Assembly (NCBI GenBank): GCA_963576735.1
Contig: OY755196.1
Coordinates: 11,575,912 to 11,639,911 of the forward strand
DNA length: 64,000 nt
DNA from: Bedellia somnulentella
Taxonomy: Eukaryota; Arthropoda; Insecta; Lepidoptera; Bedelliidae
Direction of reading: 5' to 3'
Shown here: one piece after another, positions 53,574 through 63,941 of the stretch
Numbering within the stretch: position 1 is the stretch's first letter
Layout of the letters: each line of letters starts with the position of its first letter
Made by a program: the position numbers and the translations under genes
The notes under the pieces: model-generated
What the model was told of the DNA's origin: nothing
The model's database searches: none
The model's input: the letters and a program-made list of their open reading frames with translations, nothing else

Positions 53574-56089
53574 ATGGCGAACCGTCCGGCTGCTCCCACG
53601 CACTTCAAGGTAAATATCGATTTTTATCCAGATTTATCTTACTTATTCGATTTAAAATGGCCTATTTTTACATTCAACAAACCATAGCCTATTGTTGTGT
53701 AGAAATATTTTTGTGAAATATGCTTTCAATTTGTCAGAATTTAGAAGTTTTTTATAGTGTGCATTTAAATACACACCGCTTGATGCTATGCGATTGACAC
53801 ATTATTTGCTACGTGTATTTAAATGCACACTGCCTTATCTACAGTGATGCCCCGTTTTTAAGTTATGTATCTTTGAATGCACACTGCCTTACTTATGGGG
53901 TACAACATTTACCTAATAATGTATCCAATAATGCACATTGCCAGCAACACGACCGCTTATTTGTTATAGTAAACTAACTATAGTAAACCCTAAAAGTGAC
54001 ATACCTAAAGCCTAACACCACAACGCAAATAACAATTCACCCAACCCACATCGCTTAGCTTGCACTGCTTTCTTTTCAGACTACAAGATCTCAAAAAATA
54101 CTTGCTTTGGTGCCCAAGTCCGGAGCTAAATCAGATGAAAGCTCCAGCGAATCTTCGGAAGATGAAGTCAAAAGGTGTATGACGCGTCCCTATGCCTCAG
54201 ACGAGAGTTCCCCGGTGCGATCATTGGCGTCTTCCGTAGAAAACATAAACATCTCCGATAGTGATGACGGTGAGTATCGAGAAGTTTACACCATTGCTGC
54301 CATCCACGAAGAGCCGTTGTTGCGACAAGCACAACCTATCTTACGTCCGAAAAATGTGATGGATTCTACTCCAAACTCACCCTCAATTCTTCAATGTGAT
54401 CCTGACATAATACCACCGTCACCATCCGTGTACATCCCACCGTCACCGTCCGTGGATTCAAACTGCAGCCCTGCACCTGCAGCAGAAACTACTACGCATC
54501 TTCGTGTTGGTCGTTCTAAGAAATCCCGGCTGATCGTAAAGAAAACTATCTTGAAACCGACCAAATTGTTTCCAAAATGGACAAAAGTGAAGTTGATTGG
54601 AACAGCAGAAATAGAAGACACATTGTTTGAATATACTGATGTCGAGAAGTCACCGCTTGATTACTTCAAATTATTCATTTCGGATGACATCGTGGATTTG
54701 ATTGTGCACCATACTAACCTCTATTCAGTGCAGAAAAAGGGCTCTTCTATAAATGTCACCAAAGACGAAATAAGAGATTTCCTGGCGATCAATATTCTCA
54801 TGGGCGTAGTAGATATGCCGGCATATACTGATTACTGGTCTAATGATTTCAAGTATAGAAAAATTGCTGACGTGATGACGCTAAAAAGATTTCAGGCTAT
54901 TCGTCGCTACATACATTTCAATGACAACATGAAAGATGATGGCGATAGATATTTCAAAATACGGCCATTAGTGGAAAAACTCCGTCGGAACTGCGCAGCC
55001 AATATTCCTGAAGGGAAACATTTCAGCATAGATGAGATGATGGTGCCTTACAAAGGCACCAGAGCCGGCAGTCGAAAACAGTATGTCCGCAACAAGCCCA
55101 AAAAATGGGGTTTCAAGATATTTGTTCGGGCTTCACCATCTGGTCTTGTCTATGATTTCATCATTTATGGAGGGGACGACACTTTCCGACACCATACTTT
55201 TACTACAAAAGAAAAAAGTATGGGTCTTGGCGCTAAAGTAGTAATTGCCTTAGCTAAATCCATAAAGCAAAAACCATGCTCGGTGCTGTACTTTGACAAT
55301 TTTTTTACGTCCGTTGAGTTGCTGCATCATCTACGGAATGAGTATGGGATATTCTCGCTGGGAACTGTCAGGGCAAATCGTCTCCGAGGGGCAGAAAAGA
55401 AACTGCCATCTGACAAAGAATTGAAGAAGAAAGGACGGGGAGCCTTTGCACAAGTTGCGTCCAACGAACACAATATCGCTGTAGTAAAGTGGTTTGACAA
55501 TAAGTTTGTCTTAGCTGCAAGTACTTATGTCGATGCCCACCCAGTGCAGAATATAATGCGCTATAAGAAAGAAGAAAAGAAGAAGGGGCTAGTCTCATGC
55601 CCGAATATAATAAAGCACTACAATGCAAACATGGGTGGGGTTGATTTGGCCGATATGCTGGTGGCTTTGTACCGGACCGATTTGAAAGGTCATCGTTGGT
55701 ATTTACCACTATTCTCGCAGCTTCTGGACATTGCTGTAAACAATGCCTGGTTGCTGTACCGCCGTGAAAATAGTGGTAAACAAAAACTGATGCCTCTCAA
55801 AAAGTTTCGCGTTGCGCTGTTTAGACAACTGTGTTGTTTTGAGAGGAGTTCACATGATCTACAACCGGGTTCTTTACCTAAAACTGTAAAAAAAGTAAAG
55901 AAGCCGGTTGCAGAAAGGCCTGATGATGCTACTCGCTATGATCTCGTGGCACATGTTCCTACTTTTACAACCAAAGGCAGGTGTCGGAACTGTACAAAAA
56001 ACCAAACAAAACATTTTTGCCAAAAATGTAATGCAAGGCTATGTTTAGTTGAAGGCCGAAATTGTTTTGTAGATTTCCATACCAAGTAA
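53574..56089 (+). CDS. piggyBac-type transposase, two exons, intact
   Basis: Exon 1 is 53574-53609 (ATG to AAG, donor GTAAAT). Exon 2 is 54080-56089 (acceptor 'tttcttttcag'). The phase is 0 and the product is 681 residues. The long frame has no ATG of its own near its start, so splicing is needed to supply one. An in-frame ATG at 53469 would add 35 residues; 53574 has the better context (AAAATGG). There is an acidic Ser-rich N-terminus, then the DDE_Tnp_1_7 catalytic domain with D330 (SIDEMMVPYKG), D418 (YFDNFFTS) and D534 (MGGVDLADM). The end is a zinc-binding Cys-rich domain (CRNC...CQKC...C...C) that binds element DNA in this family. No stop or frameshift. Most like PGBD-type transposases. 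It may be active or recently so. Confidence 0.9.
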
Positions 56090-56150
56090 ATTATTTAAGA
56101 CTGATTATTTTTTAACTCTACGACTGAATTATGTGAGAAAACGGATCTCA

Positions 56151-56156
56151 AATAAA
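56151..56156 (+). terminator. Polyadenylation signal of the piggyBac transposase
   Basis: AATAAA, 62 bases after the stop codon and inside the element. Confidence 0.7.
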
Positions 56157-56619
56157 AGATAGCTTAAATAGTAGGTACGTAGTTTCAAAGAATTTATATG
56201 GTGTTACCATACTTACTTATACTTATAAGTTCCTAAAAGATCTCAAGACCATTTTGTATGTTTAGTGATAAGTTTAAAACCTTTTTTATGAAACTATGTG
56301 ATAGCTTTTTGTTAATAAATGTTTTGATTTTATGCATAGGAGATATGGCAGTGTGCATTTAAAGACACTTGCTCTTATAATAGTTATGTTATTGTTACCC
56401 TGGCACTGTGAACTTAAATACACATATAATATCCTGAAAACTGAAATTCAGAGATTTTTTATTTAATTTTTCCTTACTTCCAAATAGTCCACTTATTATA
56501 AAAAAAAGGCAAAATCTATTTTTTTTTACCATAGTAATCTCTGCCAAGTATAGGGTTAATCACATATGCTAAAATATTATTTGTAGGATTTAATTTTTGC
56601 CATATCTCTAAACGCAACG

Positions 56620-56719
56620 CCCTGCAATCACTTAAAAGGCCCGAATACCCTCAGCCGCCTCTCACGAACCGCGGGAAGAAATGGGAAAGTGCTAATCTAA
56701 GCCAACACTATACTAAGCT
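56620..56719 (-). repeat. Family A head half
   Basis: 'caatcacttaaaaggcccga' to 'agccaacactatac'. Confidence 0.7.
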
Positions 56720-57017
56720 AACAATCCAATTCCAAAACAAGCAAGAAAACTCACCCAAAAAACCTACTCACTCAAAAAACATGAAATATCCGCCATCGTT
56801 GAATTCTCCCTACCCTGTTATGTAAATGAGGCGTCCATATTCCGTAATATATTCTCTACACCTGAGATTCGGGATTTGCGTAGGAAAACGTGCCGATGAC
56901 TCCATTCTTTATTTCTTTTAATTTTCCTTCGTCTTGGGTTTATGAGAACGGAATTTACGGTTTATAGTCTAATTGTCTTGGCTCACGCATGTTTTCTTTC
57001 ATATTATAGCTTTTAAG
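56720..57017. other. No gene seen
   Basis: Unassigned. Confidence 0.35.
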
Positions 57018-57232
57018 CTGTGTAGTATCGGCTTAGAATATATCTTCTGGTAGGTGTACGTAAGAGGCGACTAACGGTATTGGGGCTTTTTAAGGGATTT
57101 TTGGGCGATGCGGTTGGAGACCCATCACCAACAACCTTTATTCTACCATCTTTTCCCCACTCAACCTCCAAAAGTGACTGAGAAATTTCTGATTTCTCAG
57201 CTCTGGCTACCCCTTTTAGTATAGCTTTTATT
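57018..57232 (+). repeat. Family A, 3' end lost
   Basis: 'gctgtgtagtatcggcttag' to 'ctggctacccctttta'. A small deletion removes part of the head. Confidence 0.88.
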
Positions 57233-57254
57233 TGGTAGGATAGTATTGGTATAC

Positions 57255-57356
57255 TATCATACATATTCTCACGCCGTTAGTCCCCATTGGAGTATGCAGA
57301 TGCTATCGATCTCATCGATCCTGACAAACCTATCTAGCTTCGCTTACATCTTGCTT
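57255..57356 (-). repeat. RTE 3' end
   Basis: 'tattctcacgccgttagtcc' through 'cctatctagcttcgcttac'. Confidence 0.75.
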
Positions 57357-58070
57357 CTTATACTTTTAGTCCTCTAACATTACCTTCCACATTAGCTCTT
57401 TAGGTCTCTTTAGCTTATTCTTTGTCTGCCTTTCTTCATATGTGTATGTTATTATAAAATAGTATACAGTATTGTAATATTTCATAATAAATAGAACAGT
57501 TAAGTAATAAATCTGGCACGCGATAAACTTATTAATTCCGACCATCGCTAATTCGGACTGATTCGATTCGATTTTCATTCGAATACAATGGTACACGTTT
57601 ACGTAGTTAGCAATTATCATGCTTCGTTTTACCTTCTACGGTTGTTATGTGCATTTTAATTATTTTGTATTAACATCCTATGTATATTTTAAAAGGATAG
57701 GTTGTTTTATTTCTTTAAGTTTGCACTCAAGATGGACTTAAGGAAATTTAAATTTATCAGACATTTTTATAGGTTGAATGTGGAATCTTGGTTCAAAGAC
57801 AACTTTTTTTTAAATATCTGTCATTCGTTTATGTAAATTACCAAATGAACGCCTATTTCTTACGTTCTTTCTAACAAAACACTAAAATAAAAAGTACAAA
57901 CAATTCAAAACTAAAAACTCTTCCGTTGCTTCCGAAGGTCCTTGTAAAGAGAGAATGTGGAAGTTTTAGATGAAAATTTGTATAACTAAAAGAATTGCCT
58001 TTTTAAATAAGTATTTCATTTATGATCAAACCAACGATAGTTTAACAATATTAAATCAGATAATACCTAA
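57357..58070. other. No gene seen
   Basis: AT-rich. RTE-like scraps at the left edge ('tcctctaacattaccttcca'). Confidence 0.45.
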
Positions 58071-58081
58071 GTCACCTTACA

Positions 58082-58300
58082 TTACCCATTTCTTCCGGTG
58101 GGTGTACGTAAGAGGCGACTAACGGTATTGGGGCTTTTAAGGGATTTTTGGGCGATGCGGTTGGAGACTCATCACCAACAACCTTTATTTTTCCATCTTT
58201 TCCCCACTCAACTTCCAAAAGTGGCTGAGGAATTTGTAATTCCTTAGCTCTGGCTACCCCTTCTAGGGATTTATAGCCGTGAGTATATGTATGTATGTAT
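58082..58300 (+). repeat. Family A, 5' truncated, 11-bp TSD
   Basis: 'gtcaccttaca' at 58071-58081 and 58301-58311. The element begins inside its head at 'ttacccatttcttcc', which shows 5' truncation during insertion. Confidence 0.95.
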
Positions 58301-58319
58301 GTCACCTTACACTCCCACA

Positions 58320-58360
58320 AAAAGACGGGGTAGTGCAATTCTCTTCGTTCCACGGCAAAT
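58320..58360 (-). repeat. Family A head scrap
   Basis: 'gacggggtagtgcaattctc' then 'ccacggca'. Older than the copy inserted beside it. Confidence 0.45.
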
Positions 58361-58619
58361 GTTAGTCAAAATATTGTAAGAATTTTCTTTTAAAACAACA
58401 CTTGTAAGTAAGCGGAGACAACGGAATGAAGCAGCGAATTCTAGATATTTTCTCTTGCAAATTGTGTAATTTACAAAACACATGGCCAGAATGAAACGGG
58501 AAAGCTCAAATTTTCTTACGAATTGCCATTCTTAACCGACTCTTTGTATGGAACATTTTCTGTTTAATGTAACTGCATTGTAGATACATATTTTTATACT
58601 ATTAGTTCTCATATATGCT
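58361..58619. other. No gene seen
   Basis: Unassigned. Confidence 0.3.
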
Positions 58620-58713
58620 GCTGTGTAGTGTCGGCTTAGAATAGCACTACCCCATTTCTTCCGGTGGGTGTTCCTTACTTTATTTTACCATTTTTTTCCC
58701 CACGCAACTTTCC
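58620..58713 (+). repeat. Family A with large internal deletion
   Basis: Head 'ctgctgtgtagtgtcggctt' joined to 'tttttccccacgcaactttc'. Confidence 0.8.
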
Positions 58714-59150
58714 ACATACGCATATTCACGCCAGTGGTTCCGGTTGAATTAGGCAGAGACTATTGATATACTGTACGATCCTGACAAACCTTTCGAGCTT
58801 CGTTTGCTTACAATCTTCATCAATATTTTCATACACGACATTAATATGTCTTCAGACTTCGGACGTGTGTCCAATGCATAAAAAAATAAATTCTCTAAAA
58901 TAAAGAAAATAATAGTTTCGACACTGGCGGAGATCGAACCCACGACCTCAGGGTATACGCCCCCGTTGCTCTGCCAATTGAGCTACAGTGTCAATGGCGT
59001 CTAGTGCGTTTTTTTTTTAAATTAGTTTTTCTTTCCTTTATTTATTAGAAATAATCCTGACATGAGGTTTTCACGAACAAAAAACATTATAAGTTAATTC
59101 TCTGTTTGATCTAAATATGTCCTTCGTTGTCGTTCTCAACTGTCATTGGA
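58714..59150 (-). repeat. RTE 3' end interrupted by a family B SINE
   Basis: RTE text 'gcagagactattgatatact' to ~58880. It resumes with 'attctctgtttgatctaaat' after the family B copy. Confidence 0.6.
58915..59090 (-). repeat. Family B tRNA-derived SINE
   Basis: Complement of the tRNA-like core: 'cggagatcgaacccacgacc', 'gggtatacgcccccgttgct' and 'ccaattgagctacagtgtc', then the family B body 'tttctttcctttatttatta'. Confidence 0.85.
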
Positions 59151-59229
59151 TATAAAGGATTTTTAAGTGTTCGTTGGGGATCCATATCTCCTTACATAAT
59201 CGGTTCCCCACCCACCTCCAAAAATGATT

Positions 59230-59500
59230 GTACATACATACATACATACATATACTCACGGTTGAAAATCCCTTAACGGGGTAGCCAGAGCTTTGGAATG
59301 ATAAATTCTTCAGCCACTTTTGGAAGTTGATTGGGGAAAAGATGATAATAATAAACGTTTTTGGTGATGGGTCTCCAACCACATCGCTTAACCACACCCA
59401 AAAATCACTTAAAAAGCCCCTATACCCTTAGTCGTCTCTTACGATCACCCACGGGTAGGAATGGGGTAGTGTTATTCTAAGCCGACACTACACGGCACAG
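59230..59500 (-). repeat. Family A, full length ('cttaacgggg' variant)
   Basis: 'catatactcacggttgaaaa' to 'agccgacactacacggca', with a 10-bp insertion near 'cgcttaaccaca'. Confidence 0.9.
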
Positions 59501-59671
59501 TGATAGTATACATTTAGGCAAAAGTGATAGTATATATTTTTATCTAATGTTGTGTTTAGGAGCAGCCCAGCAGAATATGTCGGAGTGAAATTTCATATAT
59601 CGTTGAATGACTTCTTACACTTTACAAATGTCTTAGGTTATTTCATAAGTGTTATTTATTATACATGTGTC

Positions 59672-59921
59672 TACATACATACATACATATACTCACGGCT
59701 ATAAATCCCGTAACGGGGTAGCCAGAATTTTGGAATGAAAAATTCCTCAGCCACTTTTGGAAGTTGATTGGGAAAAGATGGTAATAATAAATGTTTTTGG
59801 TGACGGGTCTCCAACCACATCGCCCAAAAATCACTTAAAAAGCCTCTATACCCTTAGTCGCCTCTTACGATCACCCACGGTAAGAAATGGGGTATTGTTA
59901 TTCTAAGCCGACACTACACGG
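59672..59921 (-). repeat. Family A, full length ('cgtaacgggg' variant)
   Basis: 'catatactcacggctataaa' to 'agccgacactacacggct'. Confidence 0.92.
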
Positions 59922-59959
59922 CTATTTAGATTTAAATGCTTATTAATTGCTTATTAATT

Positions 59960-60018
59960 CGATAGCCTTTGTCTACCCCGATGGGAAGTAACGGCGTGAG
60001 TATAAGGATGTATGTATG
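59960..60018 (+). repeat. RTE 3' end, short
   Basis: 'gcctttgtctaccccgatgg' to 'aacggcgtgagtataagg' and a TATG tail. Confidence 0.8.
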
Positions 60019-60199
60019 TAAATAACTAGCTATTATAACAGTTTGTAAAAATCTTGAGTTTACCTTGCATAGGGTGATTAGACCATAGTCAGAATTTCTG
60101 GCTTAGTGTGTGTTGGCGGACTAACGTCTGCTACCGTGATAGAAGCCGGGACCGACGGCTTAACGTGCCCTACGAAGCACATAACCTTTGTTTTTAAAT

Positions 60200-60545
60200 G
60201 CTGGCTTAGAATAGAACTAAAAAATAATGTTCCTGTGGGTTATTGTAAGGGGCGACTCTTCAGTTTCCAATCACTCGATTTAGCAGGCTTTTTAGTTATT
60301 CTTGGGCGATATGCTGCTGTGCAGTGTCGGCTTAGAATAGCACTACCCCATTTCTTCCGCTGGGTAACGGTAAGTAACGACTAACGGTAATGGGGCATTT
60401 TAAGGGATTTTCGGGCGATGCGGTTGGAGACCCATCACCAACAACTTTTATTTTTACCATCTTTTCCCCACGCACTTCCAAAAGTAGCTAAGGGATTTCT
60501 AATTCCTTAGATCTGGCTACCCCTTCTATGTTGGGCGATATGGCT
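60200..60545 (+). repeat. Old family A containing a newer family A
   Basis: The older copy runs 'gctggcttagaatagaacta' to 'cttgggcgatatg' and resumes 'ttgggcgatatggcttgagc'. Confidence 0.75.
60314..60530 (+). repeat. Family A inserted into family A, 12-bp TSD
   Basis: 'ttgggcgatatg' at 60302-60313 and 60531-60542 flanks a copy from 'ctgctgtgcagtgtcgg' to 'ctggctaccccttctatg'. Confidence 0.88.
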
Positions 60546-61860
60546 TGAGCGAACTCTTGTTAATAGCTTGTCCTACAAACACCTAATATTTTTTTTATCT
60601 GTGGTCGCCTCGGACGAAACCCTCGGGACAAACAGATTGTAATATTATAAAGTAAACTAAAAATACATATTTTAATTAATTTTAAACTCTTCCCAACCAA
60701 CTTTAATCCAAAAAGCATAACAATTTCCGAACAGAATTTTCAAACATAATCTAACGCTGAAAAAGAAATGAAAAAGTCTGAAAAGTTTTTCAGCTCGGCC
60801 AGTTATAGCAATTTGTACTCTAAAGCTATAGTAGTTAGAGTGATATTGCACTAGTTGGGATTAGACGTTGGAATTCCCCTAGATTCTTGGTAAAAAACCA
60901 GGGCTGTATTTGAAATTTCGAAGCGCCCTGGCAGACCAGTATTTAGGGAATTTTCAAGTAGCGATAGCAAGGAAAGTTGTTCATTTGGAGAAATAATTAA
61001 AATATTCGAGTACTTTTTCGATTTGAATGAAACGAAATGTTTTTTATAATTTTATTTTCTGATTTAAAGTTTGGAATGTTTTTGAGATTTGAATAAAATG
61101 AAATTTCTTAGTATAATGTTATTTTCTCTGTACCTGATCAATATGAATTTGTATTCGAATTTGACTTTCTGACTAAACCTTTAACTAACAGTTGAATTCA
61201 GATTTTCATTAGAGTAAGTGAAAGAAATTGTGAAATGTCAACTTTTGAAAATGTCATTCTGTTTTAATCCATTAAAGTCAAGTCGTTGTGCCCTTTAGAT
61301 ATATAAAAAAATAGAAAACTTAAATAAATTTTCAGCATGTTTTTTTTTGGATTGAAATAATTTCTAGGTAAATGCATATGTATTACACACATTTTTTGTT
61401 CTTTTAAACGGCTGAACCAAATTTGACGGCACTTTCATAGACTAATAGCTAGTGTAGTAATAAGAATTAAATCAAGCTTATTTTTTTGAAATTCAATACC
61501 TATGCTAACCCAGGGAAAAAAATTGGCCCAAATTGGTTTCCTAAGGGAAACTTTTCCTGCCAACCGTACACTAAAAATTCAGTGCCAAGCGAGGCGTTAC
61601 TTTTAATCTCGAATATTGCTTTGGCGACAATTTCGAATTGTCCCTCTCGTTCTAACACAAAGGAAACGCGCTCTTCCCTCTCGCTCACCCACCATACTAA
61701 GGCTTTATACTGAAAGATGACTTAACGATTGCTTTTACCAAATAAATTGTGACTTGTTAATAAATATCTGTTTCGAATTGTTTGTTTTGTATATAGGAAT
61801 GTAATTTTCGAAATATGAGATTTCTTTAAATACAAATCATTTCCAAATAAGTAAAGGAAA
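60546..61860. other. No gene seen
   Basis: Mostly AT-rich. Overlapping open frames on both strands at 61486-61713 (GC-richer, 'ctaagggaaacttttcctgc') resemble no protein I know. Confidence 0.4.
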
Positions 61861-61865
61861 GATAA

Positions 61866-62010
61866 ATTTCGACACCAGCGGGAATCGAACCCACGACCCT
61901 CAGGGTATACGCCCCCGTCGCTTCACTCCCAACTGAGCTATCGTGTCAAGTGGCACTATTTCTTTCCTTTATTTATTAGTAATAATCCTCAAATTAGGTT
62001 TTCATGAACC
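61866..62010 (-). repeat. Family B tRNA-derived SINE
   Basis: 'cgggaatcgaacccacgacc', 'gggtatacgcccccgtcgct' and 'aactgagctatcgtgtc', then the body 'tttctttcctttatttatta'. Confidence 0.85.
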
Positions 62011-62349
62011 AACCATTGTAATTACAAAGCGTTTCCGCCTGAATATTCCGATATTCTTAGCAGTTCTAATTCTTTTTAAAATCACTTGACTATATATCTC
62101 CTGGTTTCTAAACGTACTGGTTTAATCACCCGGAACATATGAACAGATTTTTAATCTTTTTTTCTATCTATCTTCCACCATCTTCAACATTATATGTATT
62201 ACATATAATAACATTATATGTATCTAATTATCCCAATACCAATTAATTAGCCAAGCAAGCACAGGGTAGTTCTATTCTAAGCCGACACTCCAATATAGGT
62301 AACCCCAAACATAAGCATATTTTTCCACACCTTCTTTCATCTATCTTCA

Positions 62350-62650
62350 ACCTTAATCTTTACTTACTTACTTATACTCACGCCCATTATTCCCATTGGG
62401 GTAGGCAAAGACTATCGATCGCCACTTAGTACGATCTTGACAAACCTCTCTTGCTTCCCTTACATTCATTATTCTTCTCAGACATGCTCTTTTATTCTTC
62501 TCACTTCGGACCCCCGCCGTTTTCTATCTGGTCAACAAACGTTTTACGAGGCCCGGCCGTCCTCTACTAACAATCCCATCCACATTGGCTCTATATATCT
62601 CTTTCGCTACTTTGTTTTCATCCATCCTCTCCACCTTAATCTTTGACATA
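62350..62650 (-). repeat. RTE 3' end, TAAG-tail subfamily
   Basis: Tail complement (CTTA)n, then 'tactcacgcccattattccc', extending to 'ccatcctctccaccttaatc'. Confidence 0.85.
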
Positions 62651-62870
62651 CATAATACTATTAATTATCCAAGTACTGATTACTTCGTCACGCTACTGCC
62701 CATACATCACAACCTCACCTGAACACAGATAATAATCGCATTACACGGTCAGTTAAACAACTAAATAGGCATATCGCACAGGTTAAATACACAGTAGTGT
62801 AAAGGGCGTTTCGTTTCATGATTATTTGTTGAAAGTAGGGTAAAAACTGTAATTTTGAACTAATAGGTCT

Positions 62871-63129
62871 ACATACATACATACATATACTCACGGCTAT
62901 AATTTCCTAAACGGGGTAGCCAGAGCTTTGGATTGAGAAATTCCTCAGCCACTTATGGAAGTTGAGCTGTGTAGTGTCGGCTTACAATAACACTACCCCA
63001 TTTCTACCTGTGGGTGATCGTAAGAGGCGACTAAGGGTATAGGGACTTTTCAAGTGATTTTTGGGCGATGTGGTTGGAGACCCAACACCAAAAACATTTA
63101 TTATTACCATCTTTTCCCCACTCAACTAC
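62871..63129. repeat. Family A with 5' inversion, 13-bp TSD
   Basis: 62871-62966 is the tail half on the minus strand (ends 'tatggaagttgag'). 62967-63129 is the head half on the plus strand ('ctgtgtagtgtcggcttaca' to 'ccccactcaact'). 'aactaataggtct' at 62858-62870 and 63130-63142 brackets both, so this is one insertion event. Confidence 0.88.
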
Positions 63130-63194
63130 AACTAATAGGTCTCTTTAACTTATAATAGAAAAAATATGAAAGAGATAATACATATATAAAAACG

Positions 63195-63386
63195 TATAGG
63201 TACTTACGCCGGTAGTTCTCATTGGGTTAGGCAGAGAATATCGATCGCCACTTTGTATGATCCTGGCAAACTTTTCTAGCTTCATCTACATCCATCAATC
63301 TTTTCATACGTGCTCTTTTATTAACCGACTTCAAAAAAAGGAGTGTTCTCAATTCGACAGTAATTTTTTTTTTCTCACTTTGGACT
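63195..63386 (-). repeat. RTE 3' end with a ~45-bp insertion
   Basis: 'gcagagaatatcgatcgcca' to 'catacgtgctcttttatt'. Then comes 'aaccgacttcaaaaaaagga' (end motif of the composite element at 6028-8504), then RTE resumes at 'tctcactttggactcccgcc'. Confidence 0.75.
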
Positions 63387-63396
63387 CCCGCCTTTA

Positions 63397-63668
63397 TAAC
63401 ATAACATATCATAACATAAACGTTCACGCCGTTTATCCCCGAAGGGGTTGGCAGAGGTACCAATACTTCTGAACTCACATGGCAGCGCCATCTAGTGTCC
63501 AGAGAAGGTACCCACGTTTTGCATGGACAGTGTACTCACGTGATAGGGGGCAGGCCTACGAGTATCGCCGTTTTGTACGAATACACTGTCACATGACTAA
63601 GTACAACTCAGCCATGTGGGTTTCCTCACGATGTTTTCCCTCACCGTTAACAACCATGATAAATTATC
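63397..63668 (-). repeat. Family C SINE, 5' truncated, 10-bp TSD
   Basis: 'cccgccttta' at 63387-63396 and 63669-63678. 'aacgttcacgccgtttatcc' to 'aacaaccatgataaatta'. The tRNA head is missing. Confidence 0.9.
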
Positions 63669-63941
63669 CCGCCTTTAGCTTAGACGTAACACAACACTAC
63701 TAATTATCCAAACACCAATTACCTAAACTTGCTCATTTCGTCACACTAACCACACATACAAAGCCATACATCACAACCTCACCTGAACACAGATAATAAT
63801 CGCATTACACGGTCAGTTGAACAACTAAATAGCAATATCGCACGGGTTAAATACATGGTACTAGAAAGGGCGTTTCGTTACATGATTATTGGATGTTTAG
63901 GAAAGGATAAACACGTTTAGTAGGTACAAATTGATTCATTT

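Larger units (their letters stand above)
53401..56555 (+). mobile_element. Complete piggyBac-type DNA transposon
   Basis: TTAA target duplications lie at 53397-53400 and 56556-56559. The terminal repeats are 'ccctatacttg' inside the left TTAA and its complement 'caagtataggg' inside the right. Palindrome-rich subterminal repeats of the type 'gtgtgcatttaaatacacac' occur at 53757-53776, 53813-53830, 56351-56364 and, as variants, at 53414-53432 and 56404-56424. Length 3155 bp with one intact two-exon transposase. Confidence 0.95.
62226..63890. repeat. Locally repeated block
   Basis: 'taattatcc' plus related sequence occurs near 62226, 62660 and 63700. A ~170-bp stretch ('ccatacatcacaacctcacc', 'aataatcgcattacacggtc') is shared by 62700-62830 and 63755-63890. 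Each is preceded by an RTE copy on the same strand, so this looks like an old direct duplication later cut by insertions. Confidence 0.65.

Noticed and set aside
61486..61713. Small gene on either strand
   Set aside because: Both strands are open over the same bases and neither protein resembles anything I know.
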